Shown: positions 25,446 through 33,547 of the stretch, piece by piece
Layout of the letters: each line of letters opens with the position of its first letter
Numbering within the stretch: position 1 is the stretch's first letter
Assembly (NCBI RefSeq): GCF_009857885.1
Contig: NZ_WWER01000005.1
Coordinates: forward strand, 1-64,000
Length of the DNA: 64,000 bases
Direction of reading: 5' to 3'
Source: Pusillimonas sp. TS35
GTDB lineage: Bacteria > Pseudomonadota > Gammaproteobacteria > Burkholderiales > Burkholderiaceae_B
Program-made: the position numbers and the translations under genes
The notes under the pieces: model-generated
The model's input: only the letters and a program-made list of their open reading frames with translations
What the model was told of the DNA's origin: nothing
Database searches by the model: none

Positions 25446-26447
25446 CTATGGGTTTGTTCTGATCTGGGTGGGTGCCAGCATGTTTTCAATCAGGCGGATC
25501 ATCACTTCTTTTGACTTCGGATCGGACTCCGCCACCAGCAAGGCCAGAGCAGCCAGGCCGACATCATTGATGACGGGTTCGCCGTCCCGCAGCAGACGGT
25601 CGTTGCGGGCCAGGAAGTCCACGAACAGATAGGAGCCGATGCGTTTGTTGCCGTCTGAGAATGGGTGATTCTTGATGACAAAGTACAGCAGGTGGGCGGC
25701 CTTGGATTCCACGGTGGGGTAGGCAGGTTCGCCGAACACGGATTGATCAAGGTTACCCAGGACGGCAGCCAAGCCACCTTCGCGTTCGTTGCCGAACAGG
25801 GCCGTGGCTTCCTTGCGGGCCATGAGATCGGCCTTCAGCCGCGCAATGCCGTTGCGGGCCTCGTCAGTAGATGGAAGCGTCCCGCCAGGGCTGCCCAGTG
25901 GCTCGGCCAGCAGACCTTCGTCATAGCGCTGCAGCCACAGAAAGGTGTGGGTGTAGCGGGCAATGACATCCAGCAGGCCGCGTCCTTGGTCGGTGGTTAG
26001 GGCGTCGCCGGCTGCGGCTTTCTTCACCAGAGTCAGGGCGGCTTCCAGTTCGGCGGCGTTCTGTTCGAAGCGCTGGCGATTCAGGGTGTAGCCTTGGGTC
26101 AGGTGTTCTCGTAGAACGGTGGTAGCCCATTGGCGGAACCGGGTGGCGCGGGTGGAGTTGACCCGATAGCCTACGGAAATGATGGCGTCCAGACTATAGT
26201 GCTTCAGGCTGCGTTTAACCTGGCGCTTGCCTTCCGTTCGAACTACTAAGAAATCCTTAGTAGTTGCCGGTTCGGAGAGTTCTTCAGCATCGTAAATGTT
26301 CTTCAGGTGCATCAGCACGTTTTCTGGAGAGGTGTCGAATAGCTCGGACATCTGTCTTTGGGTCAGCCAGATAGTCTCACCTTCCAGCCGCACTTCCACC
26401 TGTCCGGCTTCTCCTTCAAAAATGACCAATTGCTGTGTGTCGTCCAT
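25446..26447 (-). CDS. RhuM-family protein fused to a Fic/Doc domain
   Basis: This 333-aa protein has two parts. The N-terminal RhuM (virulence-associated) domain, residues about 1-130, has TIWLTQRQMSELFDTSPENV, RSLKHYSLDAIISVGYRV and TRFRQWAT. The C-terminal Fic/Doc domain has HPFSDGNKRIGSYLF at about residues 266-280. The Fic core H-x-F-x-D-G-N-K-R is intact, so nucleotide or phosphate transfer to a target protein is likely. After the R the motif reads IGSYL rather than the TxR-like end of classic Fic enzymes. Such fusions accompany plasmids and islands and are suspected toxins or regulators. It is the first gene at the right end of the element. Confidence 0.85.
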   Translation of the reverse strand: MDDTQQLVIFEGEAGQVEVRLEGETIWLTQRQMSELFDTSPENVLMHLKNIYDAEELSEPATTKDFLVVRTEGKRQVKRSLKHYSLDAIISVGYRVNSTRATRFRQWATTVLREHLTQGYTLNRQRFEQNAAELEAALTLVKKAAAGDALTTDQGRGLLDVIARYTHTFLWLQRYDEGLLAEPLGSPGGTLPSTDEARNGIARLKADLMARKEATALFGNEREGGLAAVLGNLDQSVFGEPAYPTVESKAAHLLYFVIKNHPFSDGNKRIGSYLFVDFLARNDRLLRDGEPVINDVGLAALALLVAESDPKSKEVMIRLIENMLAPTQIRTNP

Positions 26448-26804
26448 TCGTGTTCCGATGTGCGATGTGTAGGTTCATTATCGTCCAGGGTGGTACATTT
26501 GCTATGATTTCAATCTATCTGGGTCAAGCATTTTTCACCATTTCGAATGGGGCCATATTTGGGGCCATGTGAACTCTGTGTATTAAGAACAGAGTTGATT
26601 TGTAAAGATAAAAATCAAAAATACATGTTTTGATCGACAACATGTAATCAGTGCTGAACTGATACAATAGCGTTCTGAAAAGCCCCGTCCTCATAATAGA
26701 GGATGGGGCTTTTTGCTGTCAGAGGTCTGTAGCCACACTCGGTTTATGGGGACGGGCGTACGCGCCCACCCTGAATATTAGTTAATCTGAGGAGATAATC
26801 GATT
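26448..26804. other. Non-coding right border zone of the element, rich in repeats
   Basis: There is no gene in these 357 bases. They contain paired direct repeats GGGGCCAT (26549-26556 and 26561-26568), an inverted repeat AACTCTGT/ACAGAGTT (26572-26596), ACATGT-N11-ACATGT around 26622-26646, ATCAGT-N5-ACTGAT around 26647-26663, and a strong hairpin terminator. The centre is AT-rich, unlike both flanks. Paired GGGGCC repeats are often seen near tyrosine-recombinase attachment regions. This may be the att side of the element or an oriT, and the sequence alone does not decide. Confidence 0.45.
26677..26715 (+). terminator. Rho-independent terminator at the element-chromosome border
   Basis: A 15-bp stem (AAAAGCCCCGTCCTC with GAGGATGGGGCTTTT, one G-T pair) has a 6-base loop and is followed by TTTTT on the plus strand. 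The A-run on the other side lets it work in both directions. No plus-strand gene ends just before it, so it may be left over from a gene whose body was displaced by insertion of the element. Confidence 0.75.
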
Positions 26805-26927
26805 ATGAAGAGACTCGTTACGGCCTTTGGACTTTCGCTGGCCTACGCCGCGTCCACGCGTTGCAATCCGATCCATCATCTATGCCAAAAGTTTCCGCAT
26901 CCTCTCCGCGATAAATACCTGAAGTAA
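26805..26927 (+). pseudogene. 5' stump of a secreted-protein gene
   Basis: A good ribosome site (GAGGAG) precedes ATG 26805. The first 17 residues, MKRLVTAFGLSLAYAAS, look like a Sec signal peptide. The frame then becomes non-descript and stops after 40 codons. The next 190 bases hold only an open fragment that runs to overlap the LysR start. The likely reading is a secreted or binding-protein gene deleted after its signal peptide, near the point where the element joined the chromosome. Confidence 0.5.
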
Positions 26928-27117
26928 ACTCAAGCGACCGTTCTTCGCTTCAACCGATCGTTCACTGTGATGGCCGTTCTTTACGCCACATGAAGGCGCT
27001 GGCGGTGCCTGGCCGCGACGTGTTCAATGAATGGCGTAGCAGTCCAGCAAAAAGCACCCAGCAAGGAGCGCCAGAACGCACTGCAGGGAAATTGCAATCG
27101 CAAAGCAGCCCGGCGCA
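26928..27117. other. Residual sequence upstream of the LysR gene
   Basis: This 190-base stretch has no recognisable gene. A plus-strand frame is open from about 26915 and ends at TGA 27119-27121, overlapping the LysR ATG as ATGA; it contains RHMKALAVPGRDVFNEWRS. It may be the tail of a truncated upstream gene that was once in an operon with lysR. Confidence 0.3.
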
Positions 27118-28041
27118 ATGAAATACGACATTCAGACACTCAAGATATTTGTCAGTGTGGCCCAGGAAGGGTCGATTGCCGCGGCGGCGGAGAAGGCGCA
27201 TACCGTGGCGTCGGCGGTCAGCAAGCGGGTGTCGGATCTGGAGCGCGCCATTGGTGCAGAGCTGTTCTTCCGGCACCGGCGCGGTGTAACGCTGACGCAG
27301 GCAGGTGCGGAGCTGCTTCAGCATGCCGGCAAGGTGCTCGCCGAATTGGCAGCGTTGGACGGAGCGATGAGCAACTATGCCAACGGTGTCAAAGGGCAGG
27401 TGCGTCTGGTGGCCAACACGTCGGCCATCGTGCAGTTTTTGCCCGAGGATCTGTCCGCCTTTCTTCTTATGCATCCTACGGTCAAGATCGATCTGGAGGA
27501 GCACGTGAGCGAGGATGTACACAAGCTGGTGGCAAGCGGTGCGGCGGACCTGGGGATATTGGTGCCGCAGCGGCCACTCGATGGCCTGGACGGCTGGCTG
27601 TATCGCACAGATGAGTTGATGCTGATGATGCCGCCGGGGCATCCGCTGGCTGCGCGGGAAAGCGTGCGTTTTGTCGATACGCTGCAATATGACTATGTTG
27701 GCCTGCCTCGAGGCACTTCGCTGTGCGACATGCTGGTGGCGGCAGCGGCTGGCTTGGGGATGCCGCTCAGGCTGCGTATGCAAGCCACCAGTTTCGACGG
27801 TTTGCGTCGCATGGTGGCGCACAACCTCGGTATTGGTATTCTGCCCAGGGGTAGTGTGGAGTCGTTTCTGCACGCCGAGGGGCTGGTGGCGCGGCCGCTG
27901 GCCGAGCCCTGGGCAAGCCGCAATCTGATGCTGATCGGTCGGCCGGCGGCTGCGCTGCCGTTGATCGCGCGCCTGCTGCGCGAGCATCTGGCGCATGGCG
28001 AGCAACTGGCCCATGGCGGGGCGGAACTCGCCGTCCGTTGA
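27118..28041 (+). CDS. LysR-family transcription regulator
   Basis: This 307-aa regulator has an N-terminal winged helix (LKIFVSVAQEGSIAAAAEKA, then VASAVSKRVSDLERAIG; residues about 6-60) and a periplasmic-binding-like effector domain (residues about 90-290). It is upstream of, and in the same direction as, the CoA-transferase operon, so it probably controls that operon in response to the substrate or a CoA ester. The gene is complete. Its own 5' region was altered by the adjoining element border. Confidence 0.9.
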   Translation: MKYDIQTLKIFVSVAQEGSIAAAAEKAHTVASAVSKRVSDLERAIGAELFFRHRRGVTLTQAGAELLQHAGKVLAELAALDGAMSNYANGVKGQVRLVANTSAIVQFLPEDLSAFLLMHPTVKIDLEEHVSEDVHKLVASGAADLGILVPQRPLDGLDGWLYRTDELMLMMPPGHPLAARESVRFVDTLQYDYVGLPRGTSLCDMLVAAAAGLGMPLRLRMQATSFDGLRRMVAHNLGIGILPRGSVESFLHAEGLVARPLAEPWASRNLMLIGRPAAALPLIARLLREHLAHGEQLAHGGAELAVR

Positions 28042-28436
28042 TTGTTGTGCGGCTCCATATGTCTATGGCTTGCGATGGGGGAAAGGCGGCGATGCCGGTA
28101 GCCGTGCACCGCGCGGTATACGCCTGCTGTTCCTTGAGGGCACGTCAAAAACAGGGAATGGTTTCGCACTTACTAGGGAAATCCCCAATTAAAGACGTTT
28201 TTACCATCTTGATATGAGATGGCTGTGCTTCCAAATGATTGCTTCACAGGATTCGTCCTGCTTCTTATGATGCTTTTGTTGCGCGACGTTCGTGCGCAAG
28301 GTGCAAGGCCGCACCGTGTTGCGTTGCGCAGCGTCGATTTGCGCAGCGCGGGCTTGTGCTACCGCCTTCTGCGGCCACTCTGATCGCAGCACATCACACT
28401 ATTTCACTTCACATCAAGCGCGTAGGAAATCGCAGC
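28042..28436. promoter_or_regulatory. Long leader/promoter region before the CoA-transferase operon
   Basis: These 395 bases hold no convincing gene. A palindrome-like motif TAGGG-AAAT-CCCCA is at 28174-28187, and the same layout (TAGGG-N4-CCCTA) recurs at 36691-36704. An AT-rich patch follows (AATTAAAGACGTTTTTACC). The ribosome site AGGAAA lies before ATG 28437. The motif is a candidate operator for the adjacent LysR protein or a shared regulator. Confidence 0.4.
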
Positions 28437-29627
28437 ATGAATCAAAGACCTCTGGATGGCATTCGTGTCGTCGAAATGGGCAGCCTCATTGCGGGGCCCT
28501 TTGCCGGCAAAACGCTGGGCGACTTTGGCGCCGATGTCATCAAAATCGAGCCGCCAGGGCAGGGCGACCCGCTGCGTTCCTGGCGTACGGACGAGGGCAC
28601 CACCTCAATGTGGTGGCATGTGCAGGCACGCAATAAAAAGTCTGTCGCACTCGATCTGCGCAAGGCGGAGGGGCAGGCCGTTGCGCGCTCGCTGATTCTG
28701 CAGGCGGACGTGGTGATCGAGAACTTTCGCCCTGGAACGATGGAGAAATGGGGCCTGGATTATGCGTCGCTTGCCAATGAAAACCCCGGCCTGATCATGC
28801 TGCGCATCTCGGGCTACGGCCAGACCGGGCCGATGCGGGATCTGACGGGTTATGGCGTGGTGGCCGAGGCGATGGGCGGCCTGCGCTACATTACGGGCGA
28901 GCCGGGCAAGGCGCCGGTGCGGCCGGGCATCAGCATTGGCGATTCGCTGTCGGCGCTGCACGGCGTTATCGGCATCATGATGGCGCTGTATCATCGCGAT
29001 GCGCGGGGAGGCTCGGGGCAAGTTATTGATGTGGCGCTGTACGAGTCTGTCTTCAACATGATGGAAGGCGCGGTGCCCGAGTTCGACCGTTACGGCGTGC
29101 TGCGCGAACCCGCCGGTGGGGCGATACAGGGTATTGCACCGACCAATGCCTACCCGGCGAAAGACGGCTATTTTCTGATTGCGGGCAACGGCGACAGTAT
29201 CTTCCAGCGGCTCATGTCACTGGTCGGCCGCGACGATATGGCCAACGATCCGGTGCTTGCGCGCAATCCAGGGCGGGTGGCCAATATGGCAGGCATCGAC
29301 GCCGCCATCGCCGCGTGGACCAGTGAGCGCACCATCGACGAAGCCTTGGAGGCGCTGGGGAAGGCGGGTGTGCCGTCGGGGCGTATCTTTACCATCAAGG
29401 ATATCATCGGCAATGCGCAATACCGGGCGCGTGAGATGATTTGCGACATCGCGCTCGAAGACGGCTCCTCGCTTAAGGTGCCAGGCGTGGTGCCTAAATT
29501 GAGTGCAACCCCGGGTGCTTTCGACGGCGGTGGGCCACGCTTGGGGCAGCATACAGAACAAGTACTGCGCGAGGCGGGGTTCGATGACGATCAGATCGCC
29601 CGGCTCAAACAGTTGGAGGTGATCTGA
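28437..29627 (+). CDS. Class III (CaiB/BaiF-type) CoA-transferase
   Basis: This 396-aa enzyme moves CoA from a donor such as succinyl-CoA to a carboxylic acid. Family landmarks are VVEMGSLIAGPFAGKTLGDFGADVIKIEPP near the start (given in part: LIAGPFAGKTLGDFGADV), NKKSVALDLR, VVIENFRPG, ISGYGQTGP and DVALYESVFNMME, which holds the region of the active-site aspartate. The preferred start is ATG 28437; longer frames upstream are not supported. Its stop overlaps the next start (TGATG). Pairing with an HMG-CoA-lyase-like gene suggests it activates a 3-hydroxy-3-methyl acid such as citramalate or hydroxymethylglutarate. Confidence 0.9.
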   Translation: MNQRPLDGIRVVEMGSLIAGPFAGKTLGDFGADVIKIEPPGQGDPLRSWRTDEGTTSMWWHVQARNKKSVALDLRKAEGQAVARSLILQADVVIENFRPGTMEKWGLDYASLANENPGLIMLRISGYGQTGPMRDLTGYGVVAEAMGGLRYITGEPGKAPVRPGISIGDSLSALHGVIGIMMALYHRDARGGSGQVIDVALYESVFNMMEGAVPEFDRYGVLREPAGGAIQGIAPTNAYPAKDGYFLIAGNGDSIFQRLMSLVGRDDMANDPVLARNPGRVANMAGIDAAIAAWTSERTIDEALEALGKAGVPSGRIFTIKDIIGNAQYRAREMICDIALEDGSSLKVPGVVPKLSATPGAFDGGGPRLGQHTEQVLREAGFDDDQIARLKQLEVI

Positions 29628-30631
29628 TGGATGCCGGCAATCACACGGGCGAGGGCAGTTCATGGCTGGCGGGGGCGCCGCGCCGCGTTTACGTCAATGA
29701 CGTATCGATGCGGGATGGGCTGCAGATTGAGCCAGTGTTCGTGCCCACCGACGAAAAGATCGCATTGATCAATGCATTGAGCCGTACCGGCCTGGCCAAG
29801 ATCGAAGCAACGTCCTTTACCTCCCCCAAGGCGATTCCCGCCCTGCGCGACGCGGAAGCGGTGATGCGTGGTATCGAGCGCATGCCCGGTGTTGCCTATG
29901 TGGCGCTGGTGCCCAATATGCGTGGCGCTGAGCGTGCCCAGGAATGCGGGGTGGACGAAATCAACCTGGTGATGTCCGCCAGTGAAACCCATAACCTGGC
30001 CAATCTGCGCATGACGCGCAAGCAATCGGCCACGGTGCTGGGGCACATCGTTGACCGGTTGGCTGGTCAGACGGCTGTGAATGTTTCTATTTCGACGGCC
30101 TTCGGCTGCCCAATGGAAGGTGATGTGCCACCCGAGGAGGTTCTTCGCCTGGGGGATTATTTCGCTGACCGCGGCGCCCAGGGTATTACCCTCTGCGATA
30201 CCACCGGCATGGCCAACCCTGCGCAGGTTGACGCCCTCTGCCGAGGCTTGGCGCAACGCTGGAAGGGCCTGGCACTAACCCTGCATTTTCACAACACCCG
30301 TGGCATGGGGCTGGCCAACGTCATCGCCGGCCTGGCTGCTGGTATCGACCGTTATGATGCTTCGTTGGCAGGGCTAGGCGGTTGCCCTTATGCGCCGGGC
30401 GCGACGGGCAACATATGCACCGAAGATCTCGTACATATGCTGGCCTGCATGGCGCTGCAAACTGGCGTAGACCTAGACCGGCTGGTCGCCTGTGCGCGCC
30501 AGATGGCCGACATGGTTGGGCACGACGTGCCCGGGCAGGTCATGAAGGCGGGCAAATCTGGCAAGCGTTTCCCGCCGCCTCCCGATCTTGCGCAAATTCG
30601 CGAGCGAGCGTTGGCGAGGGAGGAAGGCTGA
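29627..30631 (+). CDS. Hydroxymethylglutaryl-CoA lyase-like enzyme
   Basis: This 334-aa TIM-barrel aldolase of the HMGL/DRE-TIM family cleaves a 3-hydroxyacyl-CoA, typically giving acetyl-CoA plus a keto acid. Motifs include VSMRDGLQIEP (DRE-like, about residues 26-36), EATSFTSPKAIPAL, HFHNTRGMG with metal-binding histidines (about 223-231), and GLGGCPYAPGATGN with the catalytic cysteine loop (about 251-264). Translation is coupled to the CoA-transferase. Substrate could be HMG-CoA or citramalyl-CoA; the sequence does not decide. Confidence 0.88.
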   Translation: MDAGNHTGEGSSWLAGAPRRVYVNDVSMRDGLQIEPVFVPTDEKIALINALSRTGLAKIEATSFTSPKAIPALRDAEAVMRGIERMPGVAYVALVPNMRGAERAQECGVDEINLVMSASETHNLANLRMTRKQSATVLGHIVDRLAGQTAVNVSISTAFGCPMEGDVPPEEVLRLGDYFADRGAQGITLCDTTGMANPAQVDALCRGLAQRWKGLALTLHFHNTRGMGLANVIAGLAAGIDRYDASLAGLGGCPYAPGATGNICTEDLVHMLACMALQTGVDLDRLVACARQMADMVGHDVPGQVMKAGKSGKRFPPPPDLAQIRERALAREEG

Positions 30632-30719
30632 TCCCGTGCGGTATATGCTCGTCTGGTGTCGTAAGTTTTGTTGTTCCTGTAGTACCAACTCCATGATAAA
30701 GAAAGGGAGAGTAGGAGAC

Positions 30720-31685
30720 ATGATCAAAAACAAGATTGCCATTACGCTGGCTGCTGCCATGCTGGCGACCGCCGGCGCTGCGGCGCACGCGGCCTATCCC
30801 GACAAACCGGTCACCATGATCGTGGGTTTCAGCCCCGGGGGTTTCACCGACGTTGTTGCGCGGTTGATCTCGAGGCATTTGGAAGCGCGTCTGGGCCAGA
30901 CTTTCGTGGTAGAGAACAAGCCCGGCGCCGCCGGCACGATTGCGGCTGACCTGGTGGTGCGCGCCAAGCCCGACGGCTATACGCTGCTCATGGGGCACTC
31001 GAATTCCAACGCGACGGCGCCAGCCCTTTATAAGAATCTGCCTTACGATGTAAACAAAGACTTCACACCGATTGCCATGGTTGCCAGCACACCGTTGATC
31101 CTGACGGTCACGCCCAAACTGGGGGTGAAGAATATGGATGAGTTCATGGCGCTGGCCAGGAAGGGTGGTTTGCGCTATGCCTCTTCGGGTGTGGGCAGTT
31201 CCCAGCATCTGGCAGCGGCGCAATTTGCCAAGGCTGCCGATGTAAAGTTGCTGCATATCCCCTACAAGGGCAGCGCACAAGCATTGAACGACCTGCTGTC
31301 CGGCGAGGTTGACATGAATGTCGATTCACCGCCGCTTATGGTGCCCAATATCAAGGCCAGTAAACTCATTGGCATTGCTGTGGTCAGCCCCTCACGCATC
31401 CCCCTGCTGCCCGATGTGCCCACCATGAAGGAGGTTGGCTATCCGGCAGTGACCATGGGGCAGTGGTTCGGGGTTCTGGGGCCGGCTGGGATGCCCGCGG
31501 AAGTGACCACACAGTTGAACAAAGAGATCAATGAGATCCTCAAACTGCCCGAAGTTGAGAAAGTGCTGGCAGACAAGGGCGCTGCGGCGGGCGGCGGCTC
31601 GGCATCCGCCTTTGCCACGCAGATCCGCGAGGATACCGTGGCGATCCAGAAAGTCGTGGATGAGGCCGGCATCAAGATCGAGTAA
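30720..31685 (+). CDS. Bug/TctC-family periplasmic substrate-binding protein
   Basis: This 321-aa secreted protein has a signal peptide ending near AHAAYPDKP (about residue 24) and the Bug fold signatures VGFSPGGFTDVVAR, VENKPGAAGT, KPDGYTLLMG and IPYKGSAQALNDLLSGEVD. Bug proteins bind carboxylates or related solutes, and are especially numerous in Bordetella-like bacteria. AGGAG is 5 bases before ATG 30720. No TctA/TctB membrane partner is nearby, which is common for orphan Bug proteins. It probably captures the substrate of the two upstream enzymes. Confidence 0.92.
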   Translation: MIKNKIAITLAAAMLATAGAAAHAAYPDKPVTMIVGFSPGGFTDVVARLISRHLEARLGQTFVVENKPGAAGTIAADLVVRAKPDGYTLLMGHSNSNATAPALYKNLPYDVNKDFTPIAMVASTPLILTVTPKLGVKNMDEFMALARKGGLRYASSGVGSSQHLAAAQFAKAADVKLLHIPYKGSAQALNDLLSGEVDMNVDSPPLMVPNIKASKLIGIAVVSPSRIPLLPDVPTMKEVGYPAVTMGQWFGVLGPAGMPAEVTTQLNKEINEILKLPEVEKVLADKGAAAGGGSASAFATQIREDTVAIQKVVDEAGIKIE

Positions 31686-31714
31686 GCTTGGGGAGCCGAC
31701 GGCTTCCATATTGC

Positions 31715-32371
31715 ATGCCCATGACACTCGATGAAGAAACCCTGCGCCGGATCACCGCGTTGACGATTGCGCATTACAACGACAATGCGCAATCGTTTCG
31801 CGCCGGTACGCAGGATCATGATGTCAGCCAGAATATTGCAGCGTTGCTGCGTCATATCGAAGGCCCTCCGCCCTACACACTGCTGGACCTGGGGTGTGGG
31901 CCGGGGCGCGACCTGAAAACCTTCAGTGCGCTCGGGCACCGCGCCATCGGGCTGGATGGCGCCGAGCACTTCGTTGAGATGGCGCGTGCCAGCTCCGGCT
32001 GTGAAGTTTTGCAGCAAAACCTGCTCGATCTGGCCTTGCCCGACAGCTACTTTGACGGCATATTCGCGAATGCCGTGCTGTTCCATGTACCCGTGCAGGA
32101 GCTGCCGCGCGTGCTGCGGCAATTGCGGGCGTCGCTCAAGCCGCGCGGCGTGTTGTTCAGCTCCAACCCGCATGGGCAGAATCAAGAAGGCTGGAACGGC
32201 CCGCGCTACGGGTCTTACCATGATCTGTCCTCTTGGCAGGCATTGCTCGCGGCGGCTGGCTTCGATGAGCTTGAACATTACTACCGGCCTGCCGGGCTGC
32301 CGCGCGCGCAACAGCCGTGGCTGGCCAGTGTCTGGCGCCGGCGTGAAGACGAAGGGGTTGCCCCCGCCTGA
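31715..32371 (+). CDS. Class I SAM-dependent methyltransferase
   Basis: This protein of about 218 aa has a methyltransferase type 11 core: motif I LLDLGCGPGRDL (about residues 47-58), an acidic residue in GLDGAEHF, then LDLALPDSYFDGIFANAV and a post-motif LKPRGVLFSSNPHG. The substrate is unknown. ATG 31715 and ATG 31721 are both possible; the nearest purine-rich site (GGGGAG at 31690-31694) is rather distant. It follows the Bug gene by 29 bases and may be co-transcribed. Confidence 0.85.
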   Translation: MPMTLDEETLRRITALTIAHYNDNAQSFRAGTQDHDVSQNIAALLRHIEGPPPYTLLDLGCGPGRDLKTFSALGHRAIGLDGAEHFVEMARASSGCEVLQQNLLDLALPDSYFDGIFANAVLFHVPVQELPRVLRQLRASLKPRGVLFSSNPHGQNQEGWNGPRYGSYHDLSSWQALLAAAGFDELEHYYRPAGLPRAQQPWLASVWRRREDEGVAPA

Positions 32372-32503
32372 TTGGCTCGGGTATCCGTGCGCCCGGTGGC
32401 GTAGCGCGGGCAAGGTGAGCTGCTAAAATCGACATCCATGGCTGATCATGCATATGTGCTCGCATGAATGTAAAACCAAAAATCGGCCACATCGGGAGAC
32501 AGC

Positions 32504-33391
32504 ATGCTGGCCAAGCAGAACGATGCAGATCAGGACGGGCGCTGTACCGCATTGAGGCTGAGCGCACTGGTTTGTGTGGCCATGCTTTGTTTTGCGGGTA
32601 ATTCAATTCTCTGCAGGCTGGCGCTCAAGGGCGCGCATATCGACCCGGCCAGCTTCACCTTGCTCCGCATGAGCAGCGGGGCGGCCATGCTGTATATCCT
32701 GCTTGGTGTCACTGGCGCAGGTGCACCCGTGCGAGGCAGCTGGCGCGGTGCTTTTGCGTTAATCCTCTACGCCATCACGTTTTCCTTTGCTTATGTCCGG
32801 ATGGAAGCGGGTACAGGCGCGCTGCTATTGTTTGGCGCGGTGCAGCTCAGCATGATTCTGTATGGCATGCTCAAGGGAGAACGGCTGTCGCTGGCTGGCA
32901 CAGCGGGTTTGCTGCTGGGTATTTCCGGTTTAGTGTATCTACTGCTGCCAGGTGGCAGCGCACCGCCGCTGGGCAGTGCGGCGCTAATGATCGTGGCCGG
33001 GGCGAGCTGGGGGTGGTATTCGATATTGGGTAAGGGCGTCGCAGATCCGCTTGCGGAAACCACTGGTAATTTTCTGCGCGCAGTGCCGTTTGCTCTAGCC
33101 TGTGCGTTACCATTTTTGGCTGTGCTGAACACCGATCTGGAAGGCGCTATGTATGCCGTGTTGTCGGGGGCGGTGGCATCGGGTATGGGCTATGCGCTGT
33201 GGTATGGCGCCATGCGCGAACTATCGGTGTTGAAAGCCAGTACGGTGCAGTTGAGTGTGCCGGTAATCAGTGTGCTGGCCGGCATCGCTCTGCTGGATGA
33301 AATACTGACGCTGCGCATCGTCGCGGCGTGCGCCCTGGTACTGGGCGGCATTGCGATAGTGCTTGTGAGTCGGCAGCGGCGGGCCGCTTGA
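32504..33391 (+). CDS. EamA/DMT-family transporter
   Basis: This 295-aa inner-membrane protein has about ten hydrophobic helices in two EamA repeats (for example ALVCVAMLCFAGNSILCR and LMIVAGASWGWYSILGKG). These proteins export metabolites or amino acids. GGGAG precedes ATG 32504, and a TAAAAT -10-like element lies about 80 bases upstream, so it may have its own promoter. The substrate cannot be inferred. Confidence 0.88.
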   Translation: MLAKQNDADQDGRCTALRLSALVCVAMLCFAGNSILCRLALKGAHIDPASFTLLRMSSGAAMLYILLGVTGAGAPVRGSWRGAFALILYAITFSFAYVRMEAGTGALLLFGAVQLSMILYGMLKGERLSLAGTAGLLLGISGLVYLLLPGGSAPPLGSAALMIVAGASWGWYSILGKGVADPLAETTGNFLRAVPFALACALPFLAVLNTDLEGAMYAVLSGAVASGMGYALWYGAMRELSVLKASTVQLSVPVISVLAGIALLDEILTLRIVAACALVLGGIAIVLVSRQRRAA

Positions 33392-33492
33392 ACGCAGCCT
33401 GCACGTTGCGCCCCTCAATGGCATTAGCCAGTTGAAGTCGGGCGCATTCGGGCAGCTGCGGGCCGGGGTGCTACTTTGTCCGTGTAGACAAA

Positions 33493-33527
33493 GCGCGTGA
33501 ACCGGCCTGATTGGTCGGTTCACGCGC
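33493..33527. terminator. Hairpin between convergent EamA and Bug genes
   Basis: A 12-bp perfect stem (GCGCGTGAACCG / CGGTTCACGCGC), extendable by three more pairs, lies between two convergent genes (stops at 33391 and 33548). There is no T-run, so it may act as a bidirectional pause or a Rho-linked end. Confidence 0.5.
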
Positions 33528-33547
33528 GGCCTGAACGAGGCGCTCTC

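Noticed and set aside
26600-26720. tRNA or tmRNA gene end as integration target
   Set aside because: No cloverleaf, T-arm or CCA-type 3' end could be found before the terminator.
26962-28014. Minus-strand gene opposite the LysR gene
   Set aside because: The frame has no recognisable domain and is histidine/glutamine/arginine-rich as expected from antisense to a GC-rich gene; the plus strand encodes a standard LysR protein.
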